Assembly (NCBI RefSeq): GCF_900111575.1 | Contig: NZ_FOIF01000004.1 | Location: 31,985 to 95,984, forward strand | Length of the DNA stretch: 64,000 nt | Direction: 5' to 3' | Origin: Anaerobranca gottschalkii DSM 13577 | GTDB lineage: Bacteria > Bacillota > Proteinivoracia > Proteinivoracales > Proteinivoracaceae | Shown: piece after piece, positions 44,237-52,519 of the stretch | Layout: the number at the start of each line of letters is the position of its first letter | Numbering within the stretch: the first letter of the stretch is position 1 | Position numbers and translations under genes: made by a program | The notes under the pieces: model-generated | What the model was told of the DNA's origin: nothing | Database searches by the model: none | What the model saw: the letters and a program-made list of their open reading frames with translations, nothing else

Positions 44237-46555
44237 CTATACTTTTATAAGTTCACAAATTTCTTCGTTAACGGTAAACTGTCCGCTAATTCTATCCCAA
44301 CGTAAGTCATTGATTAGATAATTTGGATTTACTCCTTTTTGATAAGCAACTGTTAAAAATTTAGACTCATTTCCAAATCCATGGGTAACATTAATAAACC
44401 CTGGTTGTACCCTTTCAGAAACAAAGGCTTGCCCGATAACTTCTCCAACAGCAGATCTTACTTTTACCTTATCACCATGTTTTATACCATATTTTTCAGC
44501 ATCAGATGTATGAATATTGATATAGTTTATATCACTTAATGCTGCATTTTCGCAGAAATTTTGCATTAGATATGGTAAGTTACGGGTAGCTCCTTGGGTA
44601 TGCCATAGAGTTTTACCACCAGCTAAAAATCTAAAGGGGTATTTTTCATTTGGCTTTACAGGATCCACATACTGGGGAACTCTAGATCCCCCTGCATCCA
44701 CAACAGCCTGTTGTAAATCCGTTAATTCTCCTACAAAGGCAAAGGCAAATTTTCCGTTAGGGAATCTATCATATCTACGATATTTTCTTTCAGCTTGAGA
44801 TACCCAAACACCATCTTTTCTAATTTGTTCCCAATCTATTTTAGTGCCATCAGGTTGTTCCGCTTCTGTAATTGCCCTTTTAATTAGCCCTTCTTCATCA
44901 TTTTCATCAAGTTTTAAGAAATCTTCAAAACCAAACCTTTTACCTAATTTAACGAAAATCCAATAAGCAGATTTACTATTCCATAAGGGTTCTACCACTT
45001 TTTCTCCTAAGGCTACATATGGCACATGACTTCTTGGTGTTACTGCCGCCCATCTTTCTAAGAATGTGCATTCTGGCATTATAATACTTCCTACTGGGAA
45101 ATATGTCATAGTTTGACTTAAATATATATCGATCCCTACAGCAAATTCTAAAGATTCTAAAGCTTCCTTAGTAGCAATAGTATTAGAGTGAGCTGCTACA
45201 GGGTCAGTATTGTAGACAAACATAGCTTTAATTCCATTACCGTTATATATAGGTACAGTTTTAGCATTAGCTTTAGGACCAGCAGGATATTCTTTAGGAG
45301 TTAAAATAGCTGCATTTAGAAGGGATCTATTTTGCAACGGAACACTATTATGGAAACTCCAGCCACCTTCAGTGTAGTGTCTTTTAGCTTTTACATTATT
45401 ACCAGTCATTTCTGGCCACGCTAACCTTCCACCACTAGTGAAGCAATAGCCACCTTTTACATCAAAACTTCCCACTAAAGCATTTAAACAAGTCAATGCC
45501 CAATGATTCATTGTCCCATTAGTCCATTTATGAATACCACTAGAGGAATCGGCAATGGCTGGCAAGTTTGTAGCAAATTCTATTGCAGTTTTCCTTATTA
45601 CTTCAGCTTTAATACCTGTTACTTTTTCAGCATTTTCTAAAGAATATTTATCTTTAAATACTTCTTCTTTAAATTCTTCAAAACCTACAGAATATTTTTC
45701 TACAAATTCTTTATCATATAAACCTTCTTCAATAATAACCCTTGCCATACTTAAGAATAACATAGCATCGGTACCAGGTTTAATACCTAAGTAATTATCG
45801 GCTTTAGAAGCGGTATAACTATATCTAGGATCTACTACAGTTAAAATTGCTCCCCTTTCTTTAGCTAAAGCAGTTTCTTTAACATGTCGCAATCTATAAC
45901 GGGGAGCTTCCATTTGACTAGCTCCAGCTAAAAGAATGTACTTAGCATTTTCAAAATCACCCATAATTCCATTTGTACCAGCACTTGCTTCATGGGCTAC
46001 AATTTTAGCACCATCGCAAATACTAGCAGAACCTTCAACGTTAGGGCTTCCATAATTTCTGGCAAAGGCACTAAAGGCAAAACCATAAGAAGATCTTCTG
46101 TTAATAAAAGAAACTGTTTCTGGACCATATTTTTCTTTTATTTCTGTTAATTTTTCATAAACAGTGTCAATTGCTTCTTCCCAAGATATTTCCTCCCACC
46201 TGTCTTTAGCAACCTTTTTCATCGGTGCTTTTAACCTATCGGGATCATAAAGTTGTTGAATAGATGCATGGGCTCTAGCACAAACACCACCATTGTTACC
46301 TATATGTTTTCTATTAGGCTCTATTCTCTGAACTTTTCCATCTTCGTCAACTAAAGCAATCAATCCACAGGTATTACCACACATAAAACAGAAAGTATTA
46401 ACTTTTTTAAGTTCTTTTCTTTCTACTTTTCCTTCTAATAATTTCTTTTGACTTTTGTTTTTTTGATAATTATTGAAAAGAATAACACCGCCAACTACTG
46501 CTGTACTACCTATTAAAAAACTTTTCCTACTAATTTCTCTATCTAAAATAGACAT
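44237..46555 (-). CDS. Molybdopterin oxidoreductase catalytic subunit, PhsA/PsrA-like
   Basis: This 772-residue exported enzyme probably reduces thiosulfate or polysulfide. The N-terminus carries a Tat-type signal, ISRKSFLIGSTAVVGG, with Arg-Lys in place of Arg-Arg. An FeS motif starts CFMCGNTCGL and ends GVCARA; NVEGSASICDGAKIVAHEA supplies a cysteine in the position of the Mo ligand, as in thiosulfate and polysulfide reductases. KPGTDAMLFLSMARVIIEEG and the C-terminal MopB region (HTSDAEKYGIKHGDKVKVRS) are typical. TatA, an FeS subunit, a TorD chaperone and TatC are in the same operon. Arsenate, tetrathionate or other substrates remain possible. Confidence 0.88.
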   Translation of the reverse strand: MSILDREISRKSFLIGSTAVVGGVILFNNYQKNKSQKKLLEGKVERKELKKVNTFCFMCGNTCGLIALVDEDGKVQRIEPNRKHIGNNGGVCARAHASIQQLYDPDRLKAPMKKVAKDRWEEISWEEAIDTVYEKLTEIKEKYGPETVSFINRRSSYGFAFSAFARNYGSPNVEGSASICDGAKIVAHEASAGTNGIMGDFENAKYILLAGASQMEAPRYRLRHVKETALAKERGAILTVVDPRYSYTASKADNYLGIKPGTDAMLFLSMARVIIEEGLYDKEFVEKYSVGFEEFKEEVFKDKYSLENAEKVTGIKAEVIRKTAIEFATNLPAIADSSSGIHKWTNGTMNHWALTCLNALVGSFDVKGGYCFTSGGRLAWPEMTGNNVKAKRHYTEGGWSFHNSVPLQNRSLLNAAILTPKEYPAGPKANAKTVPIYNGNGIKAMFVYNTDPVAAHSNTIATKEALESLEFAVGIDIYLSQTMTYFPVGSIIMPECTFLERWAAVTPRSHVPYVALGEKVVEPLWNSKSAYWIFVKLGKRFGFEDFLKLDENDEEGLIKRAITEAEQPDGTKIDWEQIRKDGVWVSQAERKYRRYDRFPNGKFAFAFVGELTDLQQAVVDAGGSRVPQYVDPVKPNEKYPFRFLAGGKTLWHTQGATRNLPYLMQNFCENAALSDINYINIHTSDAEKYGIKHGDKVKVRSAVGEVIGQAFVSERVQPGFINVTHGFGNESKFLTVAYQKGVNPNYLINDLRWDRISGQFTVNEEICELIKV

Positions 46556-46574
46556 ATATTAGATACCTCCTACT

Positions 46575-47111
46575 CTAAATAATATGATAGATAAAGGGTT
46601 TTACTCCATTGCGTTCTTCTAGTCTCTTTCCTTTATCTAACCATTTTTGTTGTTCAGGAGTTAAATTATCAAGATCTACTAACATTCTAGCGTCAGTAGG
46701 ACAAGTTTTAACACAATAACTAGTATCATCGTTAGTAACTTCCTGTACACAGAAAGTGCATTTAACCACCTTATTATTATTTTTGTTAATACTTCTGGCT
46801 CCATATGGACAAGCACCTACACAAACACCACATCCGATACATTTATCTTCATCTACTATTACAATCCCATCTTTTCTCTGATAAGTAGCACCATCTACTG
46901 GACAGCTAGTTACACAGGTTGGATTGTCACATTGTCCACAAAGCATTGGTTTAAATTCTAACTTAACTTGTGGGTACTTCCCTTCTTCTTTTACATTTAC
47001 CCAGTTTAATTGATTTTCTTTTGGTAAATGATAAGATTGTTGACATGCTACAACACAAGCATTACAACCAACACATCTAGACTGGTTAATTATAAAGGCG
47101 TATCTTGCCAT
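46575..47111 (-). CDS. Four-cluster FeS electron-transfer subunit, PhsB/PsrB-like
   Basis: This 178-residue protein carries four [4Fe-4S] cysteine sets: CVGCNACVVACQ, CGQCDNPTCVTSCP, CIGCGVCVGACPYG and CTFCVQEV...CVKTCPTDA, the DmsB/PhsB pattern. It lacks its own signal and is presumably carried out with the catalytic subunit through Tat. No membrane-anchor (NrfD/PsrC) gene accompanies it, which leaves the electron entry point open. Confidence 0.92.
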   Translation of the reverse strand: MARYAFIINQSRCVGCNACVVACQQSYHLPKENQLNWVNVKEEGKYPQVKLEFKPMLCGQCDNPTCVTSCPVDGATYQRKDGIVIVDEDKCIGCGVCVGACPYGARSINKNNNKVVKCTFCVQEVTNDDTSYCVKTCPTDARMLVDLDNLTPEQQKWLDKGKRLEERNGVKPFIYHII

Positions 47112-47161
47112 CTCTCTCCCTCACTCCTATAAAATATTAAATTATAAATTAGATAATAAAA

Positions 47162-47329
47162 TTAATTTTCTTCATCGGTTATACTATCCTGGATATCCTT
47201 TGAAGCTTTTCTAAATTCTTTTATGCTTTTCCCAAATGATCTCCCGATCTCTGGTAATTTAGAAGGTCCAAAAATTAATAATATAACGACTAGTATTACT
47301 ATAAGTTCTGTTCCACCTATTTTAGGCAT
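47162..47329 (-). CDS. tatA: Twin-arginine translocase subunit TatA
   Basis: This 55-residue protein has one N-terminal span, IGGTELIVILVVILLIFGPSKLPEIG, and an amphipathic helix (GRSFGKSIKEFRKASKD), the standard TatA form. ATG 47329 is chosen because GGAGGTG lies before it; a start at 47362 would add 11 unlikely residues. It is the first gene of the tatA, FeS subunit, catalytic subunit, chaperone, ferredoxin, tatC operon. Confidence 0.93.
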   Translation of the reverse strand: MPKIGGTELIVILVVILLIFGPSKLPEIGRSFGKSIKEFRKASKDIQDSITDEEN

Positions 47330-47377
47330 AACTACACCTCCCCAGTTTTTCTTTTCCATCAAAACTTATATCTTTTA

Positions 47378-47407
47378 ATTATATTTTACATGTTAAATAA
47401 GTAACAA
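47378..47407 (-). promoter_or_regulatory. Likely promoter of the tat/phs operon
   Basis: On the minus strand TTGTTA (47407-47402) and TATAAT (47383-47378) are 18 bases apart, about 50 bases before tatA and just past a terminator. Confidence 0.55.
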
Positions 47408-47418
47408 AGAAAGGGGAC

Positions 47419-47455
47419 AAAAAAAGGTTCAAAGTTATTTCAATAACTTTGAACC
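47419..47455 (-). terminator. Strong terminator between yeeE and tatA
   Basis: GGTTCAAAGTTAT and its exact inverse flank a four-base loop and are followed on the minus strand by seven Ts. It ends either the yeeE transcript or a short RNA started in the gap. Confidence 0.88.
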
Positions 47456-47493
47456 ATAGATATACCAGGCATTATACGGTATTTTTATAATAA

Positions 47494-47539
47494 AAATTGC
47501 GATAAATTATACTTATCGCAATTTGTGATTTGTATCACA
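47494..47539. promoter_or_regulatory. CRP/FNR-type site next to a second hairpin downstream of yeeE
   Basis: TGTGATTTGTATCACA (47524-47539) is a perfect TGTGA-N6-TCACA site of the CRP/FNR family; Bacillus Fnr uses the same pattern. It adjoins the inverted repeat AAATTGCGATAA (47494-47505) and TTATCGCAATTT (47513-47524), which on the minus strand is followed by TTTATT and can act as a weak terminator. A TATAAT on the minus strand lies at 47476-47471. The target promoter is not clear. Confidence 0.5.
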
Positions 47540-47569
47540 AGAATGAGTAAAAACACCTTCTCTTTTATG

Positions 47570-48760
47570 TTATAATAAATAGCGAAGTAATATTTTTCCA
47601 CCAAAGTAAGATCCTATTAAAATAGATAATCCATATACCCAACCATGTAATGAAAAACAAGGGATAGCACTTAAAAAAGCCCCAATATTACAACCTCCCG
47701 ATAATCTTGCACTATATCCCATTAAAAATCCACCAATAAAAGCGGAGATAAGAAATCTTTTACTTCTTGCTTTTCTTATTCTAAACTCACCTGCAGCTAA
47801 GGATCCCATAAATGACCCAATAACCATTGATATAGGTATTAAAGCCAAGGGATGCTGGAAAAATGGATTAGAACTAGAATCAAAATATAGCCAATGACTT
47901 AAGTCAAAATTTAATTTATTAACTACTCCTCCACTTATATGGGTTATTCCTGTTGTTATACTCCAAGGTACTTTCAAGGTTAAAAAGAACAGGGAATTTA
48001 AAAAAGCTAAAAGGATTGCCCCTGTGGTATAAGTCCAAGATTTTTTGATAAATCTCTGATAAAAACTAATACTTGATTTGTTATCAGTAGCAATTTTTAT
48101 TTTAAAGGGTTTAATAGTTCCCCTTTCCCAATAAAAGGCTAATAAATAGATTACTAAAAGAATCCCTATCTGTAAGGCAACTGCTCCCCAAAAACTTAGT
48201 AGATCTGGTAGATAAATTACAGGTGATTTGCTTATTGAAAGCTGATACCACCATTGGTAATTATATGCTCCAACAATTGCTCCAATAAAGAAACCTATAA
48301 TACCAAATAATTGCATTTGATATCCTTCACCTACACGCATTAAGGTTCCTGAAGCACATCCCCCTGCTATAACCATTCCAATCCCAAAGATAATTCCTCC
48401 AACTACAGTATGAATACCTACAGGGTATAGTTTAGGTTCGATATTGTAAGAAGGTGGAGTATAGGATATAATAAAGGCAAACAAAAGTGTAGAAATAGCT
48501 AAACATATAATCACTGCCCTAGTAACTGTGGTATTACGGATTAAAAATATATCTCTAAATCCTGCTGTAATACAAAATCTAGATCTTTGAAGAACAAAAC
48601 CAAACAATATCCCAAATAACCAATAGAGAGTTTTATCTCCTATAAACCGATAAATAAAAAACATAAATATTAAGTTAACTACACCGATAATCACTGCCAA
48701 ACTCAACTGATTTATCTTTAATCTTTTAAACTCATTACCTTTATCTAATTGTATATTCAT
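47570..48760 (-). CDS. YeeE/YedE (TsuA) family thiosulfate transporter
   Basis: This 396-residue membrane protein has about ten spans and the family cysteine motifs: FCITAGFRD, GGCASGTLMRVGEGY and SGGCNIGAFLSAIPCFSLHG. In TsuA these cysteines pass thiosulfate through the membrane. ATG 48760 is preferred over 48793; both are near AAAGGGGG. The LysR gene diverges only 47 bases away, and a TusA gene, whose relatives work with YeeE, follows it. Uptake of thiosulfate or a related sulfur compound is well supported. Confidence 0.9.
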   Translation of the reverse strand: MNIQLDKGNEFKRLKINQLSLAVIIGVVNLIFMFFIYRFIGDKTLYWLFGILFGFVLQRSRFCITAGFRDIFLIRNTTVTRAVIICLAISTLLFAFIISYTPPSYNIEPKLYPVGIHTVVGGIIFGIGMVIAGGCASGTLMRVGEGYQMQLFGIIGFFIGAIVGAYNYQWWYQLSISKSPVIYLPDLLSFWGAVALQIGILLVIYLLAFYWERGTIKPFKIKIATDNKSSISFYQRFIKKSWTYTTGAILLAFLNSLFFLTLKVPWSITTGITHISGGVVNKLNFDLSHWLYFDSSSNPFFQHPLALIPISMVIGSFMGSLAAGEFRIRKARSKRFLISAFIGGFLMGYSARLSGGCNIGAFLSAIPCFSLHGWVYGLSILIGSYFGGKILLRYLL

Positions 48761-48807
48761 ATTATATATCCCCCTTTCACTTCCCCCATACATAAGGAGG
48801 CGTAATT

Positions 48808-49734
48808 ATGAACATTGAACATCTACGTTCTTTTTCTTTAGTTGTAAAGTTAGGGAGTATCACTAAAGCTGCTAAACAATTACATGTTTCTCAACCTGCT
48901 TTAAGTCTACAAATACAAGAGTTAGAAAAAACTTTTAATTCAACTTTGTTAAATAGAACAAATAAAGGGGTATCTCCAACTCCAATAGGTGATTTAGTTT
49001 ATAACTATGCCCAAAAAGTTTTACAACTCACTGAAACATTAAATAAAGAAATTTCTTCTTTACAAAATTTAGAAAGTCAAGAAATAACAGTAGGGGCTTC
49101 AGAAGCAGTAGGTGAGTTTGCTTTACCCTGTAGTGTTTATATTTTTAAAGAAAGATTTCCTAACCATGAAATTAATGTAGCGATTTGTGATACAAAATGC
49201 GTAATCGAACGGGTTATGGAAGGAACTTTACCGATGGGTATAGTTGAAGGTATAATAAATCAAGATTTATTAAAAAGTATCAAAGAAGAAGGACTGGCCC
49301 TTAAAAAAATTGGTAATGATAAATTAGTTGTTACTGCCCCCTATAATAGTCAATGGAAAACTAAAGAAAGTGTTTCTTTTGATGAATTAAAAAAGTATAA
49401 TATGATATTACAACCAAAAACTTCCGGTGTAATGATGACTTTAGATAGTATTTTAAAATATTTTGGTTATTCTACCGATGAACTAAAATGTATCCTGAAA
49501 TTATCAAGTATTAGTGCAATTATTTCTTCTGTTACCTCTGAACATGGTATATCAATCCTTCCTCGAATGGCAATCCGCAAAGAATTAAGACATCGGACAT
49601 TAAAGGCAATAAACATAACTGATATGGATTTAGTACATCCTATCCATATAATTTATAATCCTAATAAAATACAAAACAATTTAGGTGAAACTTTCTTTAA
49701 GTTTCTTTGTTCACCGGAAAGGGGTTTTTGTTAG
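48808..49734 (+). CDS. LysR family transcriptional regulator
   Basis: This 308-residue regulator has the N-terminal helix-turn-helix SITKAAKQLHVSQPALSLQI and a substrate-binding effector domain (ITVGASEAVGEFALP onward). AAGGAGGCG precedes ATG 48808. It diverges from the YeeE transporter gene across 47 bases and ends base-to-base with tusA, so control of sulfur uptake is likely, comparable to the CysB/CysL group. The effector is unknown. Confidence 0.92.
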   Translation: MNIEHLRSFSLVVKLGSITKAAKQLHVSQPALSLQIQELEKTFNSTLLNRTNKGVSPTPIGDLVYNYAQKVLQLTETLNKEISSLQNLESQEITVGASEAVGEFALPCSVYIFKERFPNHEINVAICDTKCVIERVMEGTLPMGIVEGIINQDLLKSIKEEGLALKKIGNDKLVVTAPYNSQWKTKESVSFDELKKYNMILQPKTSGVMMTLDSILKYFGYSTDELKCILKLSSISAIISSVTSEHGISILPRMAIRKELRHRTLKAINITDMDLVHPIHIIYNPNKIQNNLGETFFKFLCSPERGFC

Positions 49735-49965
49735 TTAGTTTTTTTCAATAGTTATTTGCCAAATACCCTCTTCAACTTCAATATAACTGCATTTGTAATT
49801 GTATTTCCCTTCAAAATGTTTAACTACACTTTGAATAGAACAACTATGATCTGTTTCTAAAACTAATTTTTCACCTTTATTAAGTTTCTTTAATTCTTTT
49901 TCTGCTTTTATTATTGGAATTGGGCACATTTCACCTAGAGCATCTATAAAATGCAAAGTGATCAC
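49735..49965 (-). CDS. tusA: TusA/SirA family sulfur carrier
   Basis: This protein of about 75 residues has the family motif DALGEMCPIPIIKAEKEL; the cysteine carries persulfide sulfur. A second cysteine (HSCSIQSV) follows. The frame allows GTG 49965, but TTG 49956 has better spacing from AAGGAAGG. Its stop codon abuts the stop of the convergent LysR gene. TusA-like proteins (TsuB, YeeD) accept sulfur imported by YeeE transporters, so it completes a thiosulfate module. Confidence 0.9.
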   Translation of the reverse strand: MITLHFIDALGEMCPIPIIKAEKELKKLNKGEKLVLETDHSCSIQSVVKHFEGKYNYKCSYIEVEEGIWQITIEKN

Positions 49966-50015
49966 ACCTTCCTTTTCATTATCTATTTGTGATTATTATA
50001 ACATCCTTTACTAAT

Positions 50016-50050
50016 AAAAAAAAGAGCATGATTTAGGAAATCATACTCTT
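50016..50050 (-). terminator. Terminator of the MoeA-like gene
   Basis: On the minus strand AAGAGTATGATTT, CCT and AAATCATGCTCTT are followed by TTTTT. Confidence 0.8.
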
Positions 50051-50060
50051 AAATCAAAGT

Positions 50061-51080
50061 TTATCCCTTAGCAAAGGAACAATTAGGAAAAACACATATA
50101 TCACAATTTAAACACAGGCCTCCATATCCTAAGCTGGTGATATCCTTTCTCTTAATTTTTTCATCAATAAACACTTTTGGTAGTAACAAGTCAAATGCAG
50201 TAGTTTTGTTATACATAACACAGCCCGGTAATCCGAATATCGGTATTTCATCGAGGTATGCCAATAATATCATAGATCCTGGGAGAACCGGTGATCCATA
50301 ACTTATAATTTCTGCTCCGGTAGCCTTTATCCCACCAGGGGTTTTATCATCGGGATCCACTGACATTCCTCCCGTTACTACAATTAATTGAGCCCCTTTA
50401 GCCTTCGCTTCTAATATTGAGTCTCTAATAATAGTAGTATCATCAGGAACTATTTTTTCAAATATCGCCCTAGAATCATAAAGCCTTAGTTTTTCTTTAA
50501 TAACAGGAGTGAATTTGTCAGTAATTCTACCTTTATAAACTTCGCTACCTGTAGTTATAATTGCAGCATCTTTACTTTTTAAAGCCTTTACTTCAATTAT
50601 CGGTTGGGATATAATATTTAGCATTTTATCTAACTTTTCTTTTTTTATAGTTAAAGGGATAATTCTACATCCCGCTAACTTTTCCCCGGCAGTAACTATT
50701 CTATTACCGTGGATAGTTGCTATAGAAACATCGCCAAAATCATTTACTTCATCTAAAATCTCTTTGTTAATTTTTAAATATCCTTTTCTTTGAGCTAAAA
50801 TATTAATTTTCCCTTCTTTAGGAGGTTCTTCAAAATATACTCCCTCACCACAAATTTTGTTACCTAATGCTATAGCAGCATCATCTTCGTGGATATTATC
50901 TTCATCTAATTCAAAAACATAGATATGTTCTTTCCCTAAACGGAGTAATTTCTCCACATCCCCTGGCTGAATGATATGTCCTTTTTTAAAACCTATTCCT
51001 TTAAAGACCCCTGGCACAATTTCCGTAATGTCATGGGCAATGACTTTACCGATAGCCTCTTCAGTCTTAATTACCTTCAT
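50061..51080 (-). CDS. Molybdopterin-binding MoeA/MogA-like protein with a Cys-rich tail
   Basis: This 339-residue protein has a MoCF-biosynthesis domain (residues about 170-310) with AAIITTGSEVYKG and VVTGGMSVDPDDKTPGGI, which bind molybdopterin. The N-terminal part (KTEEAIGKVIAHDITEIVPG) replaces the usual MoeA domains. The C-terminus, CLNCDICVFPNCSF, holds four closely spaced cysteines that could bind a metal or cluster. ATG 51080 follows GGGGTGAGG. It diverges from moeA and may serve a particular molybdoenzyme; specific function unknown. Confidence 0.8.
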   Translation of the reverse strand: MKVIKTEEAIGKVIAHDITEIVPGVFKGIGFKKGHIIQPGDVEKLLRLGKEHIYVFELDEDNIHEDDAAIALGNKICGEGVYFEEPPKEGKINILAQRKGYLKINKEILDEVNDFGDVSIATIHGNRIVTAGEKLAGCRIIPLTIKKEKLDKMLNIISQPIIEVKALKSKDAAIITTGSEVYKGRITDKFTPVIKEKLRLYDSRAIFEKIVPDDTTIIRDSILEAKAKGAQLIVVTGGMSVDPDDKTPGGIKATGAEIISYGSPVLPGSMILLAYLDEIPIFGLPGCVMYNKTTAFDLLLPKVFIDEKIKRKDITSLGYGGLCLNCDICVFPNCSFAKG

Positions 51081-51283
51081 TTTCCTCACCCCATATAAAG
51101 TAAATCTATTTATTTACTCCATTTTTGTTATTAAATTCACAATCCTTAAATTTAATATATAACGGAGATTTTTTTATAGCAAGGGTGAGGGGTAGACAAA
51201 AACTAATCAAAATTAAAAGATTTATAGGAAAAAAAACTTAAAAAACCTTGAAGTAAAAGGGTTTCTTGAAAGTAGGAGGTATT

Positions 51284-52519
51284 ATGAATAAAGATATAGA
51301 AATTAAATCAGCATTAGAAATGTTAATAACAGAAGTGGAACCTTTATCCCCAGTTTCTTTAAATTTAATGGATACATTAGGATATGTTTTGGCTGAAGAT
51401 ATTTTCTCCCCTTTAAATATCCCTCCCTTTGACAGATCTCCACTAGATGGCTTTGCCATTAGGGCTTGTGATACAGTAAAAGCTACTAAGGATGAACCTG
51501 TAACCTTTAAAATAATTGACTTTGCTGCAGCAGGGAAACCTTCAAAAATGGTTTTAGGACCATACCAAGCTATCAGAATTATGACCGGTGCTAAAATTCC
51601 TAATGGTGCTGATTTAGTAGTCCCCTTTGAAGAAACAGAATTTACTGAGGAATGGGTTAAAGTCTTCAAGACCTATAATAGTAACTCTAATATCAGTTTT
51701 ATGGGGGAAGATATTAAAGAAGGTCAAAAAGTTTTGACCAAAGGTGAGGTAATTAACCCTCCAGAAATAGGGATTTTAGCCTCTGTTGGGAAAAATAAAG
51801 TGCTAGTTTATGACCGACCAAAAATTGCTATTTTAACTACCGGTGATGAACTAGTAGATATAGATAAACCATTAGAAGAAGGAAAAATTCTCAACAGTAA
51901 TTCTTATACTATTGCTGCCTTAGTTAAAAGGTCGGGAGGAGTACCCTATATCTTGCCCCATTGCCCAGATAATTTAGAAAAAATTACAAATGAAATAACT
52001 TCTGCCCTTCAATGGGCTGATATCCTTATTACAACTGGTGGTGTTTCTGTTGGTGATAAAGATTATGTAATGGAATCCTTCAAAAAGGTTTGTGATAAAT
52101 TTTTATTTTGGAAAGTTAAAATGAAACCAGGAACTCCTCTCACCGCTGCAAAATATAGAAATAAATTGATGATAGGTTTATCAGGAAACCCTGCTGCGGC
52201 ATTTATCACCTTTGAAATATTTGTAAAACCTGTAATAAAAAAACTCAGGGGATTAGAAAAAGTTTATCCACTCCAAGTAGAATCTACATTGCTCAGTAAT
52301 TTTACTAAAGTAAGAAAGCAAAACCGCTATGTTCGGGCTATCACTTATTATGATGGAGGTAAGTTTTACACTAAATTACCGGATTCCCATAGTTCTGGAG
52401 TTATTTCTAGTTTAGCAAAGGTCAATTCCCTTCTCTTTATTCCTGCAGGGATGGGACCTTTTACTAAAGGTCAGAAAATAACTGTAGAGCTTTTAGAAAG
52501 TGAGGATTTACTGCCATGA
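51284..52519 (+). CDS. moeA: Molybdopterin molybdotransferase MoeA
   Basis: This 411-residue cytoplasmic enzyme inserts molybdate into adenylylated molybdopterin. Segments seen are DIFSPLNIPPFDRSPLDGFA, RIMTGAKIPNGADLVVPFEE, ILTTGDELVDIDKPLEEGKI, ITTGGVSVGDKDYV, MKPGTPLTAAKY and GLSGNPAAAFITFE, in the family order. ATG 51284 sits behind AGGAGG at 51274-51279. mobB follows with a four-base ATGA overlap. The cofactor is needed by the PhsA-like enzyme nearby. Confidence 0.96.
   Translation: MNKDIEIKSALEMLITEVEPLSPVSLNLMDTLGYVLAEDIFSPLNIPPFDRSPLDGFAIRACDTVKATKDEPVTFKIIDFAAAGKPSKMVLGPYQAIRIMTGAKIPNGADLVVPFEETEFTEEWVKVFKTYNSNSNISFMGEDIKEGQKVLTKGEVINPPEIGILASVGKNKVLVYDRPKIAILTTGDELVDIDKPLEEGKILNSNSYTIAALVKRSGGVPYILPHCPDNLEKITNEITSALQWADILITTGGVSVGDKDYVMESFKKVCDKFLFWKVKMKPGTPLTAAKYRNKLMIGLSGNPAAAFITFEIFVKPVIKKLRGLEKVYPLQVESTLLSNFTKVRKQNRYVRAITYYDGGKFYTKLPDSHSSGVISSLAKVNSLLFIPAGMGPFTKGQKITVELLESEDLLP

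Noticed and set aside
47524..47539. FNR-type site as direct activator of tatA
   Set aside because: The best tatA promoter starts about 160 bases away with a strong terminator in between, so the site is not assigned to tatA.
51156..51164. TATATAACG, a possible ModE/TunR half-site between the two molybdopterin genes
   Set aside because: Only one half of the palindrome is present; the opposite half is missing and the region is AT-rich.
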